A stretch of 46,332 nt of DNA from Symbiodinium natans (GCA_905221605.1 CAJNDS010002633.1:290001-336332), one strand, 5' to 3'; shown: positions 30,645-41,982, numbered from the stretch's first letter. Notes: generated by a model from the letters alone, not told the origin. A program made the numbers and translations.

Positions 30645-31728
30645 CGCCTGCAAAGTACACCAAGAGCGAAGTTCCCTGGCCCCCAAAACCCTAAAGCCTG
30701 TTGGGGTGTGTCCTTCGACCCCTTTCAGGGTTAGGGCTTCCCTGTTGCGAAAGCTGCCATCGGAATCCTCCGCCTCGCTCCCCCGCTTCTATTGGAGCCG
30801 GGGTCCTAAGCTCTAAACCCTAAACTTCAAACTTTAGGGTTTAGGGTTTAGGGTTTAGGGTTTAGGGTTTAGGGTTGCTTCTTTTCAAAGTGGGGGAGCT
30901 TGGAGCCTCCCCTCAGACCATGGCTGTGTAGAGGGGAACACCACCACTGGTTGGGCCGTTTTGGCTGCGAACACAAGTTTAGGGTTGAGGGTTTAGGGTT
31001 TAGGGTTTAGGGTTTAGGGTTTAGGGTTCAGGGTTCTATAACAAGAGCTTTGTGACCAGAAGCTACCCAGCTGCAACTGTCCTCTGCAGCCACTGACCCA
31101 CCTCTGGTGCGAAAGCGCGAAGCTGCGAGGATGCCAGCTGACCGTGATGGAGCAAATGGCAGTGATTGCAGGGTAGGGTTTAGGGGCCATTGGATGAACA
31201 AGTTCTGCCACGCCAATGTTTGCGTACCGTCAAACCGTCTCCCCAGGGTACTTCGGTATGAAAACGTACGTATACGTATATCTTTTTGAACTTGATTGTG
31301 CACCACTTCGGCATGAGCCTTTTTGCTTTCAAGCTACTCTTTGCTCCCGGTTTCCTGTACCCCATGACAGGGGTCACCTGGCCTAGGTACCTATGCAACT
31401 CCACACCTGCCCTAAGCTCAGGGCACTGGCCCAGACATTGTTCAATTCGGGCCGCGGGAAACATATGGGGGGGTTTCCGAAATTAGGGGTACCAATACTT
31501 ATTGGGGTCCTTATTGTAAGGGAATCTTACTACTTGTGGTCTATTTTAGGGGTGCCCTATTTTCGTAAACCTCCATGTACCGCACATAGTCCCCATCTCC
31601 AGTCCATCAGGTTCCTTCTTGAGGCCACACACACCCTGAGCCGAGCATCCGCAGCCTTCAGCCTCAAGCCCTTAAGCCCACACCCTGGCAACCCCAGTGC
31701 CCGACACGCGCAAGGAAGAAGGAGCTAG
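30645..31728 (+). CDS. 3' part of a multi-exon gene, unknown protein
   Basis: 30934-30976 (EHHHWLGRFGCEH, donor GTTTAG), 31090-31172 (TDPPLVRKREAARMPADRDG, donor AGG|GTAGGG), 31203-31247 (FCHANVCVPSNRLPR, donor AGG|GTACTT), 31334-31386 (LLFAPGFLYPMTGVTWP, donor AG|GTACCT), 31422-31469 (ALAQTLFNSGRGKHM) and 31611-31728 (FLLEATHTLSRASAAFSLKP, then stop TAG) join with preserved phase from 31203 onward. Upstream candidates are 30645-30690 (PAKYTKSEVPWPPK) and 30735-30809 (GFPVAKAAIGILRLAPPLLL). The last intron contains Element A copy 2. Function unknown. Confidence 0.52.
31467..31571 (+). mobile_element. Element A copy 2, inside a predicted intron
   Basis: GGTTTCCGAAATTAGGGGTA at the left and the inverted counterpart ending CGTAAACC at the right. 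No telomeric insertion, so it gives the uninterrupted form of copy 1 at 7759. It begins at the end of exon 31422-31469. Confidence 0.78.
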
Positions 31729-31811
31729 AATTGAGACCCCCCACAAAGGGCAAGCAGCTAAGATCTAACCCGTGAATTCCGAGAACAAAAGCCTCATTTG
31801 GTGAGCAGCTC

Positions 31812-34800
31812 ATGGAGCAGAATGCCGTAACCAATGAAGAGGAGCTGGTGTGGCAAGGCGTGTCGTTGCAGCCGGCCCTTTGAAGTTAGAGGTTTTGGCT
31901 TTGAGCGCCCTAAGCCCTAAGCCCTGAACCCGTAACTAAACCTTCGGTGCAGGTGGACTTCTCCTGGTGCTGCTCAGGGGACCACCTGGTTGCGGGACAG
32001 GAAGGGGGCGACTCGTGGAACCTGCGGTTTAGGGCCTCGGCTCTCCAAACTACCCCCTGGTTCATTTTTTGTGAATGTGGGAATGAGGTACCCTACAGAA
32101 TCCCTTAAAGGGTTATATTATATCGGGGATATAGGGTACCTCATTCCGTCATTCCCTATGAACCAGCACACGGAGATCCCCTTTAAAGGGCCGGAATGCC
32201 TCATACAGAAACCTAAGTTTTCGCCAACCTTGTCCCCATCTAATGCCCGAAAAATAGATGGTGGGGAACTGCCCAAGATTAGCAATACCCAACCTAACTA
32301 AACAGGCCATGTGACCTCTCTATTCGTTGCTTCTGATCGTGGAGCGGATCATGTGAGCAGGGTGCCTGTTGCTGCAGTCCGCATGGCGCCCTGCGAATGA
32401 AAGATTGGCTTCTCTTGTTGCCATAAACCCTAAACCCTAAACCCCAAATTACCGAATTCTCTCCAACAAAGACCCTTTCGCCCCAGAATCTGGGACCTAG
32501 GGTATCAAACCTTTTGCGCCTCGAACGCCAGGAAGTCTACCTTTGCGCGGGCGTGGCTCGCGCGGGCGCTGAAGACCAGCTCGTCTGAGCTGGAGGATGG
32601 AGGTTTAGGGTTTAGGGTTCAGGGTTCGGGGTTTAGGGTTTCGGGTTTAGCGTTTCGGGTTTAGGGTTTAGGGTTTAGGGCCTTGGGGTTAGGGTGGAGG
32701 GCCTTGGGGCTTAGCGGTTGGTGACGGCTGAAAGCCTCGTAGAGCCTCCACACCCAAATCACAAAGCGCGTCAGGGCCTGAAGGTCTTAGGGCTGTTTAG
32801 GGCTTAGGGCTTAGGGCTTAGGGTTTAGGGTTTTGGGTTTAGGGTCTCAGTGGCACATGAGCTTAAAGCCTTCTTTGCCAGAGAACATGCTCATCCGAAT
32901 TATGAAATCTTCTCAAGCTCCCAAACACCTCGTCTCCTAGGCCTGTCTACCCGAAGCTCAAAACCTTCAACCCTTATACCCCAAATCCGACGGCTTTATT
33001 GGAGTCTAAGGGCGAAGCAGCCCAACCCATACCCTGAAATTTCCAAAACGCTGGAGCCTGAAACCTTGAACCGCAACCCGTGCACCCTCAAAGCCACTAG
33101 GAGCGGCCGACCTGGCGCCAAGCGCACGTAGCACGTCTGCAAGCGGAACATGAGATGGTCGGGTTTGGGGTTGAGAGTTTAAGGCTTAGGGTAAAGTTTA
33201 AGTAGGCTCTATTTGGAGATTCATGGGTAGCTACAGCTTGGGTTACAAGTAGGAGGGATATCGCTGTTTCTCTGGGCTCCTTCGAACCCTACGCATAACA
33301 GTGTCCTTGCGAACCTCACAGGCAAAGCAGGACACGCAAATTGATGACACCTCTGTGCGAAGCGCGAAACTAAATTTTGCCTAACTTTCTTGCGGCTTCG
33401 GGTTTAGGGTTTAGGGTTAGGTTTAGGGTTTAGGGTTTAGGGTTTAGGGTTTAGGGTTTAGGGTTTAGGGTTTAGGGTTTAGGGTTTAGGGTTTAGGGTT
33501 CAGGGTTCAGGGTTTAGGGTTCAGGGTTCAGGGTTCAGGGTTCAGGATTCATTATGGGTTTTTTTTTGGGCCAAGCTCCAAGGTCTGCAGCTCGGACGAC
33601 TTCTGCACACATCTGGAGGACTGGAGCCCCGAGCCCGAAGCCCCGGATTTCTCTAGGGGTCAGGGTTTAGGGTTTAGCGTTTAGGGTTTAGGGTTTAGGG
33701 TTTAGGGTTTAGGGTTTAGGGCTCGGCATGTTAATGCCACAAAGGGGCTAGGTTCCCTAGAGACAACCCGGCTAAGGTAGGTATAGGTGTAGAGGAGCCT
33801 GTGTGAGGTTCCTCTGGGCCTGGGACAAAGAAATGCAGTTTCAAGAACTAAAGCCAACATCCCAAGACGAACAGATGAAAACCTCCGCAACCTCTACGCC
33901 CTTCGACCCCCTGTGCCCTCGTAGGATGGCGAAGAGGTCTACGACTTCGATTCGCTGTCTGCGAGGTTGGGTTTTGGGTTTTGGGTTTTGGGTTTTGGGT
34001 TTCGGGTTTCGGGTTTAGGGTTTAGGGTGAAGGAGGGCTCCAAGGCTCGTCTTGGGGATCCTTGCAAGGGAGTTTAGGGGGATCCCTGAGCACTAGTGTT
34101 CTGGCCTGAGGACCGCACACACCCTGAACGAACAGCGGGTGGACATTGCCATGCGCTTGGGAACTACCCCCATCATTGTGGACAACACGAACCTTAGGGA
34201 TACTTGGGAATAATTTTTAAGTAGTATGATTCCTAAGAAACAGCTTGAAGAAATTATTCTTTTTGCTAGAATTCCGAGTGCAGTTCAGGAACATGGAGCT
34301 TTGGGAGATGCAGCGCTACGTCGCCTTGGCGAAGAGCTACACCTACGCGGTACGGGTGGTCGAGCCTGGCACGTTCAATCCTGACTGGAGGCTTAGGGCT
34401 ACTTGCGAATCTTTTCTAACTTTTGGGGCACGAGAAATCCGAAGAAACAGCTGAAATTGTGCTTTTTCTAGGGTTCTTCAGTTGAGGAGGGACGTTGTCC
34501 ATCTGATGCATCGCAACGCACAGCGAGCCCAAGCGGGCAAGAACGTGCCAGTGGAGGCCCTCGTGTCCTAAGCCTTGAACCCTCAAACCCTAAACCCTAA
34601 ACCCTAAACCCTAAACCCCCTCTGCAGCAAAATGGCCCAAGAAAGCCAAAGGAAGGCAGTAACCAAAGGAACCAGCCGTCCTGGAACTTTTAAGGCTCAG
34701 GGTTTGGGGGTTAGGGTTTCAGGGGTCAGGGTTTAGGGTTTAGGCTTTCGGGTTTAGGGTTATAGGGTTTGGGGAAACCCTAGACCCTAGACCCTAGACC

Positions 34801-37387
34801 CTAGACCCTAAACCCTAAACCCTAAACCCGCAGGTGCTCAAGAAGATGTTGGGCCGGTACCAGCCCTTCCTAGGGGACCTGGGCGCCATCTCCGGTGCCT
34901 CGCGCCCGGACCTTGCGGACAGCGATGGTTGGAGTCAGGATCTCCGAATCGACCCTTGGCCGGAAATCTCCAAAAAAGGAGGCTTCGGGTTTTGGGGATT
35001 GGGAATAGGGTTTGGGCTTTGGGGTTTAGGGTTCTCCCCCGGGTCTATCTTGTGGCCTCCCCGGGGCCTATGTTGGGGTCTCCCGGCGTACGTAAATTGA
35101 GCATTTGGCTTCAGAGGTGTTTTGGATGAATTTACGTACGCTCTGCTTGTCAGCTGTTTAGACAAGGAACTTGAAAATTCAGAGTGAGACCACATACCAT
35201 TTCTATTTATTTTGTCTTGAGGGTTTAGGGTTTAGGCTTTAGGGTTTAGGCTTTAGGTTTTAGGGTTTCGGGTTTAGGGGGCCGAAGGGTTGTTGAAAGT
35301 TTTTATCTCTTGCGGGTTCTGGTCCAAACTTCAAGGACCCTACAGATGGCTGCAGCTACACGCTCCAAGACTTTGTGGAGGAGTACGGCGGAACAGAGGA
35401 GGATCCACCGAGGTGTGGGTTTAGGGTTTAGGGTTTAGGGTTTAGGGTTTAGGGTTTTGGGTTTTGGGTTTTGGGTTTTGGGTTTTGGGTTTTGGGTTTT
35501 GGGGCTTAGGGTTTCGGGTTTCGGGTTTAGGGTTTAGGGTTTAGGGTTTAGGGTTTAGGGTTTAGGGTTTAGGGTTTAGGGTTTAGTGTCGTGGGTCGAA
35601 GGTTGAGGTTTAGGAGGCTTCAAGCTTGGTGGTTAAGAATCCATGGAGGCCAAACCCCCCAAACCACCAACATCTTAAAGCCCTACGCCCTAAAGCCCTC
35701 GACATCCCCCAAACCCTAAACCCCAAACCCCTAAACCCTAAACCCCAAACCCTAAACCCCAAACCCTAGACCCTAAACCCCCCGAAACCCCGAAGCCCCC
35801 AAGCTCCGCGCCTTGGGCCCTGTCAGGGAGTGGTTCGAAGCCATGCGCGCGCCGAGGGTGTCAAAGACGAAAGCCAAGGCTCATGTTTTTAGGGCTGCAT
35901 CCCTAAACCCTAAACCCTAAACCCTAAACCCTAAACCCTAAACCCTGCAACCTTGCAAACCCTAAACCCTAAACCGCGCGGGTAAGGCTTTATCGGGTTT
36001 TGGCTTTAGGGGGGTTTTTTGTTGGGGCTCAGAGGGTTTTTGGGCGGAGAGAATGTCAGGTTCAGGCTCGAGGGGCTTAGGCTTTCAGGAAGTTTTCAGC
36101 CTGTGTGGCTCCACTGAGCCTTCAGGAGCTTGATGATCCCCCAAACTTTCAGTGGCTCTTAGGGTTTAGGGTTTAGGGTTTAGGGTTTAGGGTTTAGGGT
36201 TTAGGGTTTAGGGTTTAGGTTTTAAGATCAGACGAGCCGTGAGACCCCCCGAGAGTGGGGCTCTTGGCGGGCATTAGCCTAGGGCCTTTAGAGGGATCTA
36301 AACGAATTTGAGTGTCATTCCGAGACTTGAAAGTTTAGGGTTTAGGGTTTAGGGTTTAGGGTGTAGGTTTTAGGGTTTAGGGTTTACATAGGGTTTAGGG
36401 TAAACTACAAATCGCCCCGCAAGACTCTCTGGGAGGCCCACGCAGCCAGCAGCCGCGAGTCCTCAGACAGCTCGGAGAGCACCTGCAGCAGGAGCTCGAA
36501 GCGGAGGAGGCCCCCTTCCGATGTCGGAAGCTCTCTTCAGAACCGGGGTTTAGGGTTTCGGGCTTAGGGTTTAGGGTTTAGGGTTTAGGGTTTGGGGTTT
36601 AGGGTTTAGGGTTTAGCCCCAAAACCCCCAAACCGCTTTTGGAGGGGAGTTCAGTCACTTATTCCCGGGGATGTGAGGCTTCAGGTCGTCTCGGGATGCC
36701 ACGAGCTGTCAAGGCATTTAAGTTGGGGTTTAGGGTTTAGGGTTTAGGGTTTAGGGTTTAGGGTTTAGGGTTTAGGGTTTAGGGTTTAGGGTTTAGGGTT
36801 TAGGGTTTAGGGTTTAGGGTTTAGGGTTTAGGGTTTAGGGTTTAGGGGCACCTTATTGGGCTCACTGGATTTGGGGCATTGGGGTTTTTTCAAGATCTTG
36901 CACCTCTCGGAATCCCTGCCGGTTGTTTTGTCAAAGCGAAGTGCTACCCTAAACCCTGAACCCTGAACCCTGAACCCTGAACCCTGAACCCTGAACCCTT
37001 GTTGTTCCTGACCCAAACCCACGGCCTCATTGCTGAAGAGCACCGTCAGACCCAACCAGGATTCAAGGCGCCTCGTCCCGCAAGCTGGCTCTCGAAGCTC
37101 TCTGGCGCGATCCGGATCTGACCTCATGGGCAGGGAGGCGTAGGAATCTTAGTAGCTGAGTGAGTATACACTTTTGGGATACCATAATCCCCGAAACCCT
37201 AAACCCTAAACCCTAAACCCTAAACCCTAAACCCTAAACCCTAAACCCTAAACCCTAAACCCTAAACCCTAAACCCTAAACCTAAAACAAGGGGCTTATG
37301 AACTCAGCAACTGAGGAAGATGGAGGAACACTACCAACTCGAGGTCCAGGAGCGGGACGCTTCAGCACCTCTTCGTCTCGAAAAATG
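31812..37387 (+). CDS. N4BP2-like P-loop kinase, about 14 exons
   Basis: Likely ATP-dependent P-loop nucleotide/polynucleotide kinase of the NEDD4-binding-protein-2-like family; substrate unknown. Exons: 31812-31857, 31953-31995, 32532-32595, 33583-33618, 33925-33965, 34111-34198, about 34284-34390, about 34487-34562, 34834-34927, 35346-35412, 35827-35857, about 36400-36547, about 37039-37139, 37316-37387. Start ATG 31812 (MEQNAVTNEEELVWQ). Walker A is split over exons 2 and 3 (RGPPGCG|KSTFARAWLAR). Next come the CSSDDF motif, YDFDSLSA, then RLGTTPIIVDNTN and ELWEMQRYVALAKSYTY, as in animal N4BP2L (SPIIIDNTN..WEMKPY), then RNAQRAQAGKNVPVEA. The C-terminus is acidic then Ser/Arg-rich. Introns use GT, GC (1, 7) and GA (2, 3, 4, 6) donors. 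Boundaries of exons 7, 8, 12 and 13 are uncertain by a few codons, and the true 3' end may lie further on. Confidence 0.8.
32079..32147 (+). mobile_element. Element D, palindromic, inside kinase intron 2
   Basis: GGGAATGAGGTACCCTA and TAGGGTACCTCATTCC are inverted repeats around ATCCCTTAAAGGG. It is the same family as 23134-23198 and lies wholly inside the intron that splits the Walker A motif. Confidence 0.75.
33966..34028 (+). repeat. TTTTGGG variant block forming the intron start
   Basis: Kinase intron 5 begins GTTGGGTTTTGGG directly after exon 33925-33965. About five TTTTGGG units pass through TTTCGGG to TTTAGGG. Similar TTTTGGG blocks lie at 35453-35502 and 37690-37722. Confidence 0.9.
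36722..36845 (+). repeat. TTTAGGG array in kinase intron
   Basis: About 17 perfect units inside the predicted intron between exons 36400-36547 and 37039-37139. The same intron also carries six CCCTGAA variant units in the opposite orientation at 36953-36998. Confidence 0.96.
37148..37315 (+). mobile_element. Element E copy filled with telomeric array, forming an intron
   Basis: CTTAGTAGCTGAGTGAG...GGGATACCATAATCCCC matches 20629-20732, then an 80-bp CCCTAAA array (37197-37280) replaces the middle, then GGGGCTTATGAACTCAGCAA resumes the element. The element coincides with a predicted GT-AG intron (37140-37315) whose removal keeps the kinase reading frame (..MGRE|A|KMEEHYQLEV). Confidence 0.8.
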
Positions 37388-37519
37388 GTTAACCCCCCCC
37401 CCCCCCCCCCCGAAAGATGTAGGGTTTAGGGTTAGGGTTTAGGGTTTAGGGTTTGGGGTTTGGGGTTTGGGGTTTGGGGTTCGGGGTTTGGGGTTTAGGG
37501 TTTAGGGCTTAGGGTTCAG

Positions 37520-39599
37520 CAGCTCCTGATCGAGCAATCTCTGGCAAAGCCGCCCGCTGTGTCGACTCGAGAAAAAACCCCACGCACCCAGAGAGTCCCA
37601 AAACATTGAGAAATGTAAAGGTTACATTTTTCATCAGCAAGCCCGGAGCCCCAACCTCACTCTGTCATGGAGCGGTCTTAGGGTTTAGGGTTTTGGTTTT
37701 GGGTTTTGGGTTTTGGGTTTTGGGTTTAGGGTTTAGGGTTTAGGGTTTAGGGTTTAGGGTTTAGGGTTTAGGGTTTAGGGTTTAGGGTTTAGGGTTTAGG
37801 GTTTAGGGCTAGGGTTCCACCCACCAGGAGGATGAGATGCTGTGCATCGTGTCCGCCAACCACAGCCATCCACTCTGGTCTGGCGAGGCTGGGGTGTCCT
37901 ACCAATGTGGGAAACCCTAAACCCTAAACCCTAAACCCTAAACCCTAAACCCTAAACCCTAAACCCTAAACCCTAAACCCTAAACCCTAAACCCTAAACC
38001 CTGGGGCTTCCGCTGAAGTTGTGGGGTTTAGGGGTTTAAGGGTTTGGGGGTTTGGGGGGTTTAGGGTTGAGGGTGTAGGAAACCCGCCCCTCCCCCCAAT
38101 ATTTTTCACTCGCCACATGGGCTGCAACGACCCCAAAGACCGAATCAGAGAGCCACCCTCTTGGGAGTGCTTACGGCCTGTAAACGCCCCGACATCGTTG
38201 AACGGAGCTTCGGGTTCAGGTGTTTGTTTTCAGGCATTTAGGGTTTGACGGATACCTTGCAGAATCGAAAACAGGCCCCAAAGAGTTGTCACGGCTTCAC
38301 AGCCGAAGTCTCCCTAGGGTTTAGGGTTTAGGGTTTAGGGTTTAGGGTTTAGGGTTTAAAGGGTTTAGATTGCCTTCTCAAGGACAGAAGGCTTTGGCCG
38401 ATTCTCATAGGTAGGCCCTGGGGTATGTTGCCGTGTTTTCGCTTCTTAGGCTTAGGTTTAAGAGGATCATATATATATATATATATAGGAAGATTTCTCA
38501 GAGGTTTCTAAGGGGGCCATCTTAGTCCCAGGATCATCAGCTTCTCCGCGAGAACCGTGGGACCGTCTATGAGAAATCCTCTGGAAGAGCCGTCTGCCTG
38601 CCGTTCTACAAGTGTCCTGGCTTGTCTTCGACCTTCATGACTCATCGTGCGAGTCTAGGATTTAGGTTGAAGGGTGTCTTCTTATCATTAGGATGACATT
38701 CAGAAAAGTGCTTGAACCGCTTCCCAACTAAAACCCCTAAACCCTAAGCCCTAAACCTTAAACCCTAAACCCTAAACCCTAAACCCTAATCCCGAAACCC
38801 TAGAAAAACCCATAAGCCCCTACGATGCTGGACCGGCTGAGGTTCTGGAATCGAGGAGAGCGTCTGACAGAGGAGATCGACTGGAGCGATGCCATCGCCG
38901 AGGACTTACCACTGAATGGGGGGCTGTTGAACCTTGTTGACTTCAAATTCAGGCTTGTCCGGGTTCAGGGTTTTTACTGCAGGGTCGTTCGGGTTTGAAG
39001 GGTTTATGGTGTTTATAAGGGTTTTTGGGTTTAAGGTTTTTGGAAGGTTTATAGGGCCAGCTTGTGGGCTAGAATGCCCAGTACCGCCAGAACCCCTTTT
39101 ATGAGGAATTTGCCTTCAGAATCAACGCAAACGCGTTGTCGACATTTGGATCCCAATCATCACAGGATTGCTCTTAACAGAACCCAGATCACCATCTGGG
39201 GCATCGCAGCTGTTGCTTAGGTGTGCGCAGCACGTGTGCCAACCTTGGCGTCAATCTTACAGAGCCCATGAGCTGTTCTGTGGGGTTGAAGCCCCTCTCC
39301 ATGAAAAGCCTGAATTCACACCTCCGCGCCCCCTCCTCCACATTTTTGCAAAAAAACGAAGCCAAATCCTACCACCCGACATCAAAACGATCTCAAGCCC
39401 GGGTCTACATGGGCATTTCCCAGAATAGGGGGGGGGGGGGGGTGTACCCCTAAACCCAAAACTTAAACCCGAAACCCCAACAATAATAGAACCTCCTTCA
39501 AGGGACCCCCAAAAAGGGCACCCCCTTGTTTTGGAACCCCCAAATCAGGAGAAAATCGATGGGAACCTCATGAAGCTCTTCTTCTTCGAAGGCAGAGTG
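37520..39599 (+). CDS. Exon cluster, unknown protein
   Basis: About 37520-37610 (QLLIEQSLAKPPAVSTREKT), 37828-37887 (EDEMLCIVSANHSHPLWSGE, donor GAG|GCTGGG), piece ending 38219 (DPKDRIREPPSWECLRPVNA, donor G|GTGTTT) joined in phase to 38263-38318 (SKTGPKELSRLHSRSLPR, donor AGG|GTTTAG) joined in phase to 38383-38410 (DRRLWPILI, donor GTAGGC), about 38532-38660 (DHQLLRENRGTVYEKSSGRA), 38825-38962 (MLDRLRFWNRGERLTEEIDW, then SDAIAEDLPLNGGLLNLVDF, donor CGG|GTTCAG) joined in phase to 39073-39165 (NAQYRQNPFYEEFAFRINAN, GA donor), and 39549-39599 (EKIDGNLMKLFFFEGRV, donor GTTTAG). It may continue the kinase gene or be a separate one. Function unknown. Confidence 0.48.
38468..38487. repeat. AT dinucleotide run
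   Basis: About nine consecutive AT pairs (38468-38486) in an intron-like stretch. Confidence 0.9.
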
Positions 39600-39856
39600 G
39601 TTTAGGGTTTAGGGTTTAGGGTTTAGGGTTTAGGGTTTAGGGTTTAGGGTTGCGCTGTGGGAGGGTTTCGTATTTCGATTGACTGTCTTAGATTATTTGC
39701 CCTTTGTCCATAATGAGATGTGCCCCTTTTGGGGGTTCCTATAATGATTATAGTATTTGGGGGTACGTGAGGCTTCCCTATATTGGGGAAATGCCCATTT
39801 TCCGACAAATTAGATTTATGTTCCGAGCAGGTTTTGGGCTCTAGGGCTTGCTGGCA

Positions 39857-40120
39857 TGGTTTAGGGTTTAGGGTTTAGGGTTTAGGGTTTAGGGTTTAGG
39901 GTTTAGGGTTTAGGGTTTAGGGTTTAGGGTTTAGGGTTTAGGGTTTAGGGTTTAGGGTTTAGGGTTTAGGGTTTAGGGTTTAGGGTTTAGGGTTTAGGTT
40001 AGGGTTTAGGGTTTAGGGTTTAGGGTTTAGGGTTTAGGGTTTAGGGTTTAGGGTTTAGGGTTTAGGGTTTAGGGTTTAGGGTTTGGGTTTTGGGTTTAGG
40101 GTTTAGGGTTTAGGGTTTAG
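39857..40120 (+). repeat. Longest TTTAGGG array (about 260 bp)
   Basis: Nearly perfect TTTAGGG units with one shortened unit near 39998 and TTTTGGG variants near 40085. It starts after GGCATGG and ends at GGGCTGAG just before the exon-like piece at 40128 (IFPFNGRVCQE). Confidence 0.97.
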
Positions 40121-40259
40121 GGCTGAGATCTTCCCATTCAACGGCCGAGTGTGCCAAGAGTGTCCATGATGCCACGGGCTTTTTAGGTCGAACCACAGGA
40201 TCCCTAAACCCTAAACCCCAACTAAACCTTAAGCCCCAAGCCCCAAGCCCCAAGCCGTA

Positions 40260-40410
40260 AGCCCTAAACCCTAAACCCTAAACCCTAAACCCTAAACCCT
40301 AAACCCTAAACCCTAAACCCTAAACCCTAAACCCTAAACCCTAAACCCTAAACCCTAAACCCTAAACCCTAAACCCTAAACCCTAAACCCTAAACCCTAA
40401 ACCCTAACCC
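40260..40410. repeat. CCCTAAA array in opposite orientation
   Basis: About 20 units following CCCCAAG variants (40226-40258), only 140 bp beyond the long TTTAGGG array; the orientation flips across a short unique piece. Confidence 0.97.
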
Positions 40411-40593
40411 AAATGCAGCCTGTAGCCTGCTGTCCTTCCAAGCAGGTACTTGGCGTTTGGCGAGCAACCGAACCCTCAAGGCGAGGGGCCCGTTTGGGGT
40501 TTGCAAGTGTCAGGGCCCTAAACCCTACACCCTAAACCCTAAACCATAAACCCTAAACCCTAGACCCTAGACCCTAAACCCTAAACCCGAAAG

Positions 40594-41923
40594 AAAGGTT
40601 CATGAGCTGAACGACAAGTACGCCTGCACCGGAAGAACGAAGCTTGGGCCTGACAGAGCCGGTGGGAAGCTTGCGGAGCCTAAACCCTAAACCCTAAACC
40701 CTAAACCCTAAACCCTAAACCCTAAACCCTAAACCCTAAACCCTTAGTGGGCGAGTTGCATCCTGAAGTTCCGTCAGTGTATGAAGCCCAGGAACTACCA
40801 GCTCTTTGCTGAAGCTGCAGCGAACAGTTCGCTGGATTACGCTCGCTTGGATCCAGGCCCCCCCTGGGATTCGGGAACTGTCGGGTTTTGGAAGTTAGGG
40901 TTTAGGGTTTAGGGTTTAGGGGTTTAGGGTTTAGGGTTTAGGGTTACGGGTTTAGGGTTACGGGTTTAGGGTTACGGGTTTAGGGTTTAGGGTTTAGGGT
41001 TTAGGGTTTAGGGTTTAGGGGTTGGGGTTTCAGGTTTAGGGCGAAGGGTTAATGATGTTGTAGGGTTTAGGGTTCCGGGATTCCACCGAACAGGCAAGCC
41101 CCACACAGAAGCCTCAAGCAACCCCCTGTGGCCTAAACCCTAAATCCTAAACCCTAAACCCTTTTCTTCCGAGCTTCCCATGAGACAGGCTGCTGCTACA
41201 TGTTCGAGCGCGTCCATCCCGACTTCAGGCCAAACAACAACGACCCCCCCCCCCCCCCCCTCCATGCCCCCATGGGGTTTAGGGTTTAGGTTTGGGGTTT
41301 GGGTTTAGGGTTTAGGGATTAGGGTTTAGGGTTTAGGGTTTAGGGTTTAGGGTGATGCTTCGGGGGAGAAGCCTTCAATCCCTCAGGATCAAGCAAGGCT
41401 GAAATTCGGGTAGCGGATGCAAAAGTGGCAGGATTGTCCTGGACTACCCCCAAGCGATGCTGTATCACATTGGGACCCGGGACATGCGGACCCTGAAGGA
41501 GGTCGATGCACCTTGGCTTGAAGGCCTCTTGGGCACCCCGGAATTTCGAAGCCTGAGGGCTTAGGGCTTAGGTCTTAGGCTGCTCGTCTGTATGAGAGAA
41601 GCAAGACAAGTGAAGATAAACCCTAAACCCTAAACCCTAAACCCTAAACCCTAAACCCTAAACCCTAAACCCTAAACCCTAAACCCTAAACCCTAAACCC
41701 TAAACCCTAAACCCTAAACCCTAAACCCTAAACCCTAAACCCTAAACCCTAAACCAACCCTAAACAGCGGAGAAAGCTGATGCTGCGAGGTGGACATAGG
41801 GGTTCCTCGACCAAAGCGATGGGAAGTGCGAAGCGCGACAGCCTGCCAAGCTTTGCTGGATTCTTTTCATGGGTTCTGCGAAGGGCTTGTTGTGAGCAGC
41901 TCAGCTGCACCCCAGGCCCCTAA
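40594..41923 (+). CDS. 3' part of a multi-exon gene, unknown protein
   Basis: Exons 40594-40647 (KVHELNDKYACTGRTKL, donor GG|GCCTGA), 40756-40884 (CILKFRQCMKPRNYQLFAEA, then AANSSLDYARLDPGPPWDSG, donor GTTTTG), 41071-41093, 41189-41228 (CCYMFERVHPDF, GC donor), 41351-41386 (VMLRGRSLQSL, acceptor gtttag from telomeric repeat, GA donor), 41432-41558 (IVLDYPQAMLYHIGTRDMRT, then LKEVDAPWLEGLLGTPEFRS, GC donor) and 41768-41923 (RRKLMLRGGHRGSSTKAMGS; stop TAA 41921-41923). Every join keeps phase. One intron (41559-41767) is mostly a CCCTAAA array. The tail is basic with a hydrophobic FAGFFSWVL stretch. No family recognised. Confidence 0.6.
41617..41756. repeat. CCCTAAA array inside an intron
   Basis: About 20 perfect units fill most of the predicted GC-AG intron 41559-41767, ending CCCTAAACAG|CGG where the last AG is the acceptor. 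Confidence 0.97.
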
Positions 41924-41982
41924 CTCAAATTTACGCCCGAAACTCTAAAGCACACTGACAAGCCGACCGTGAAACCCAGATA

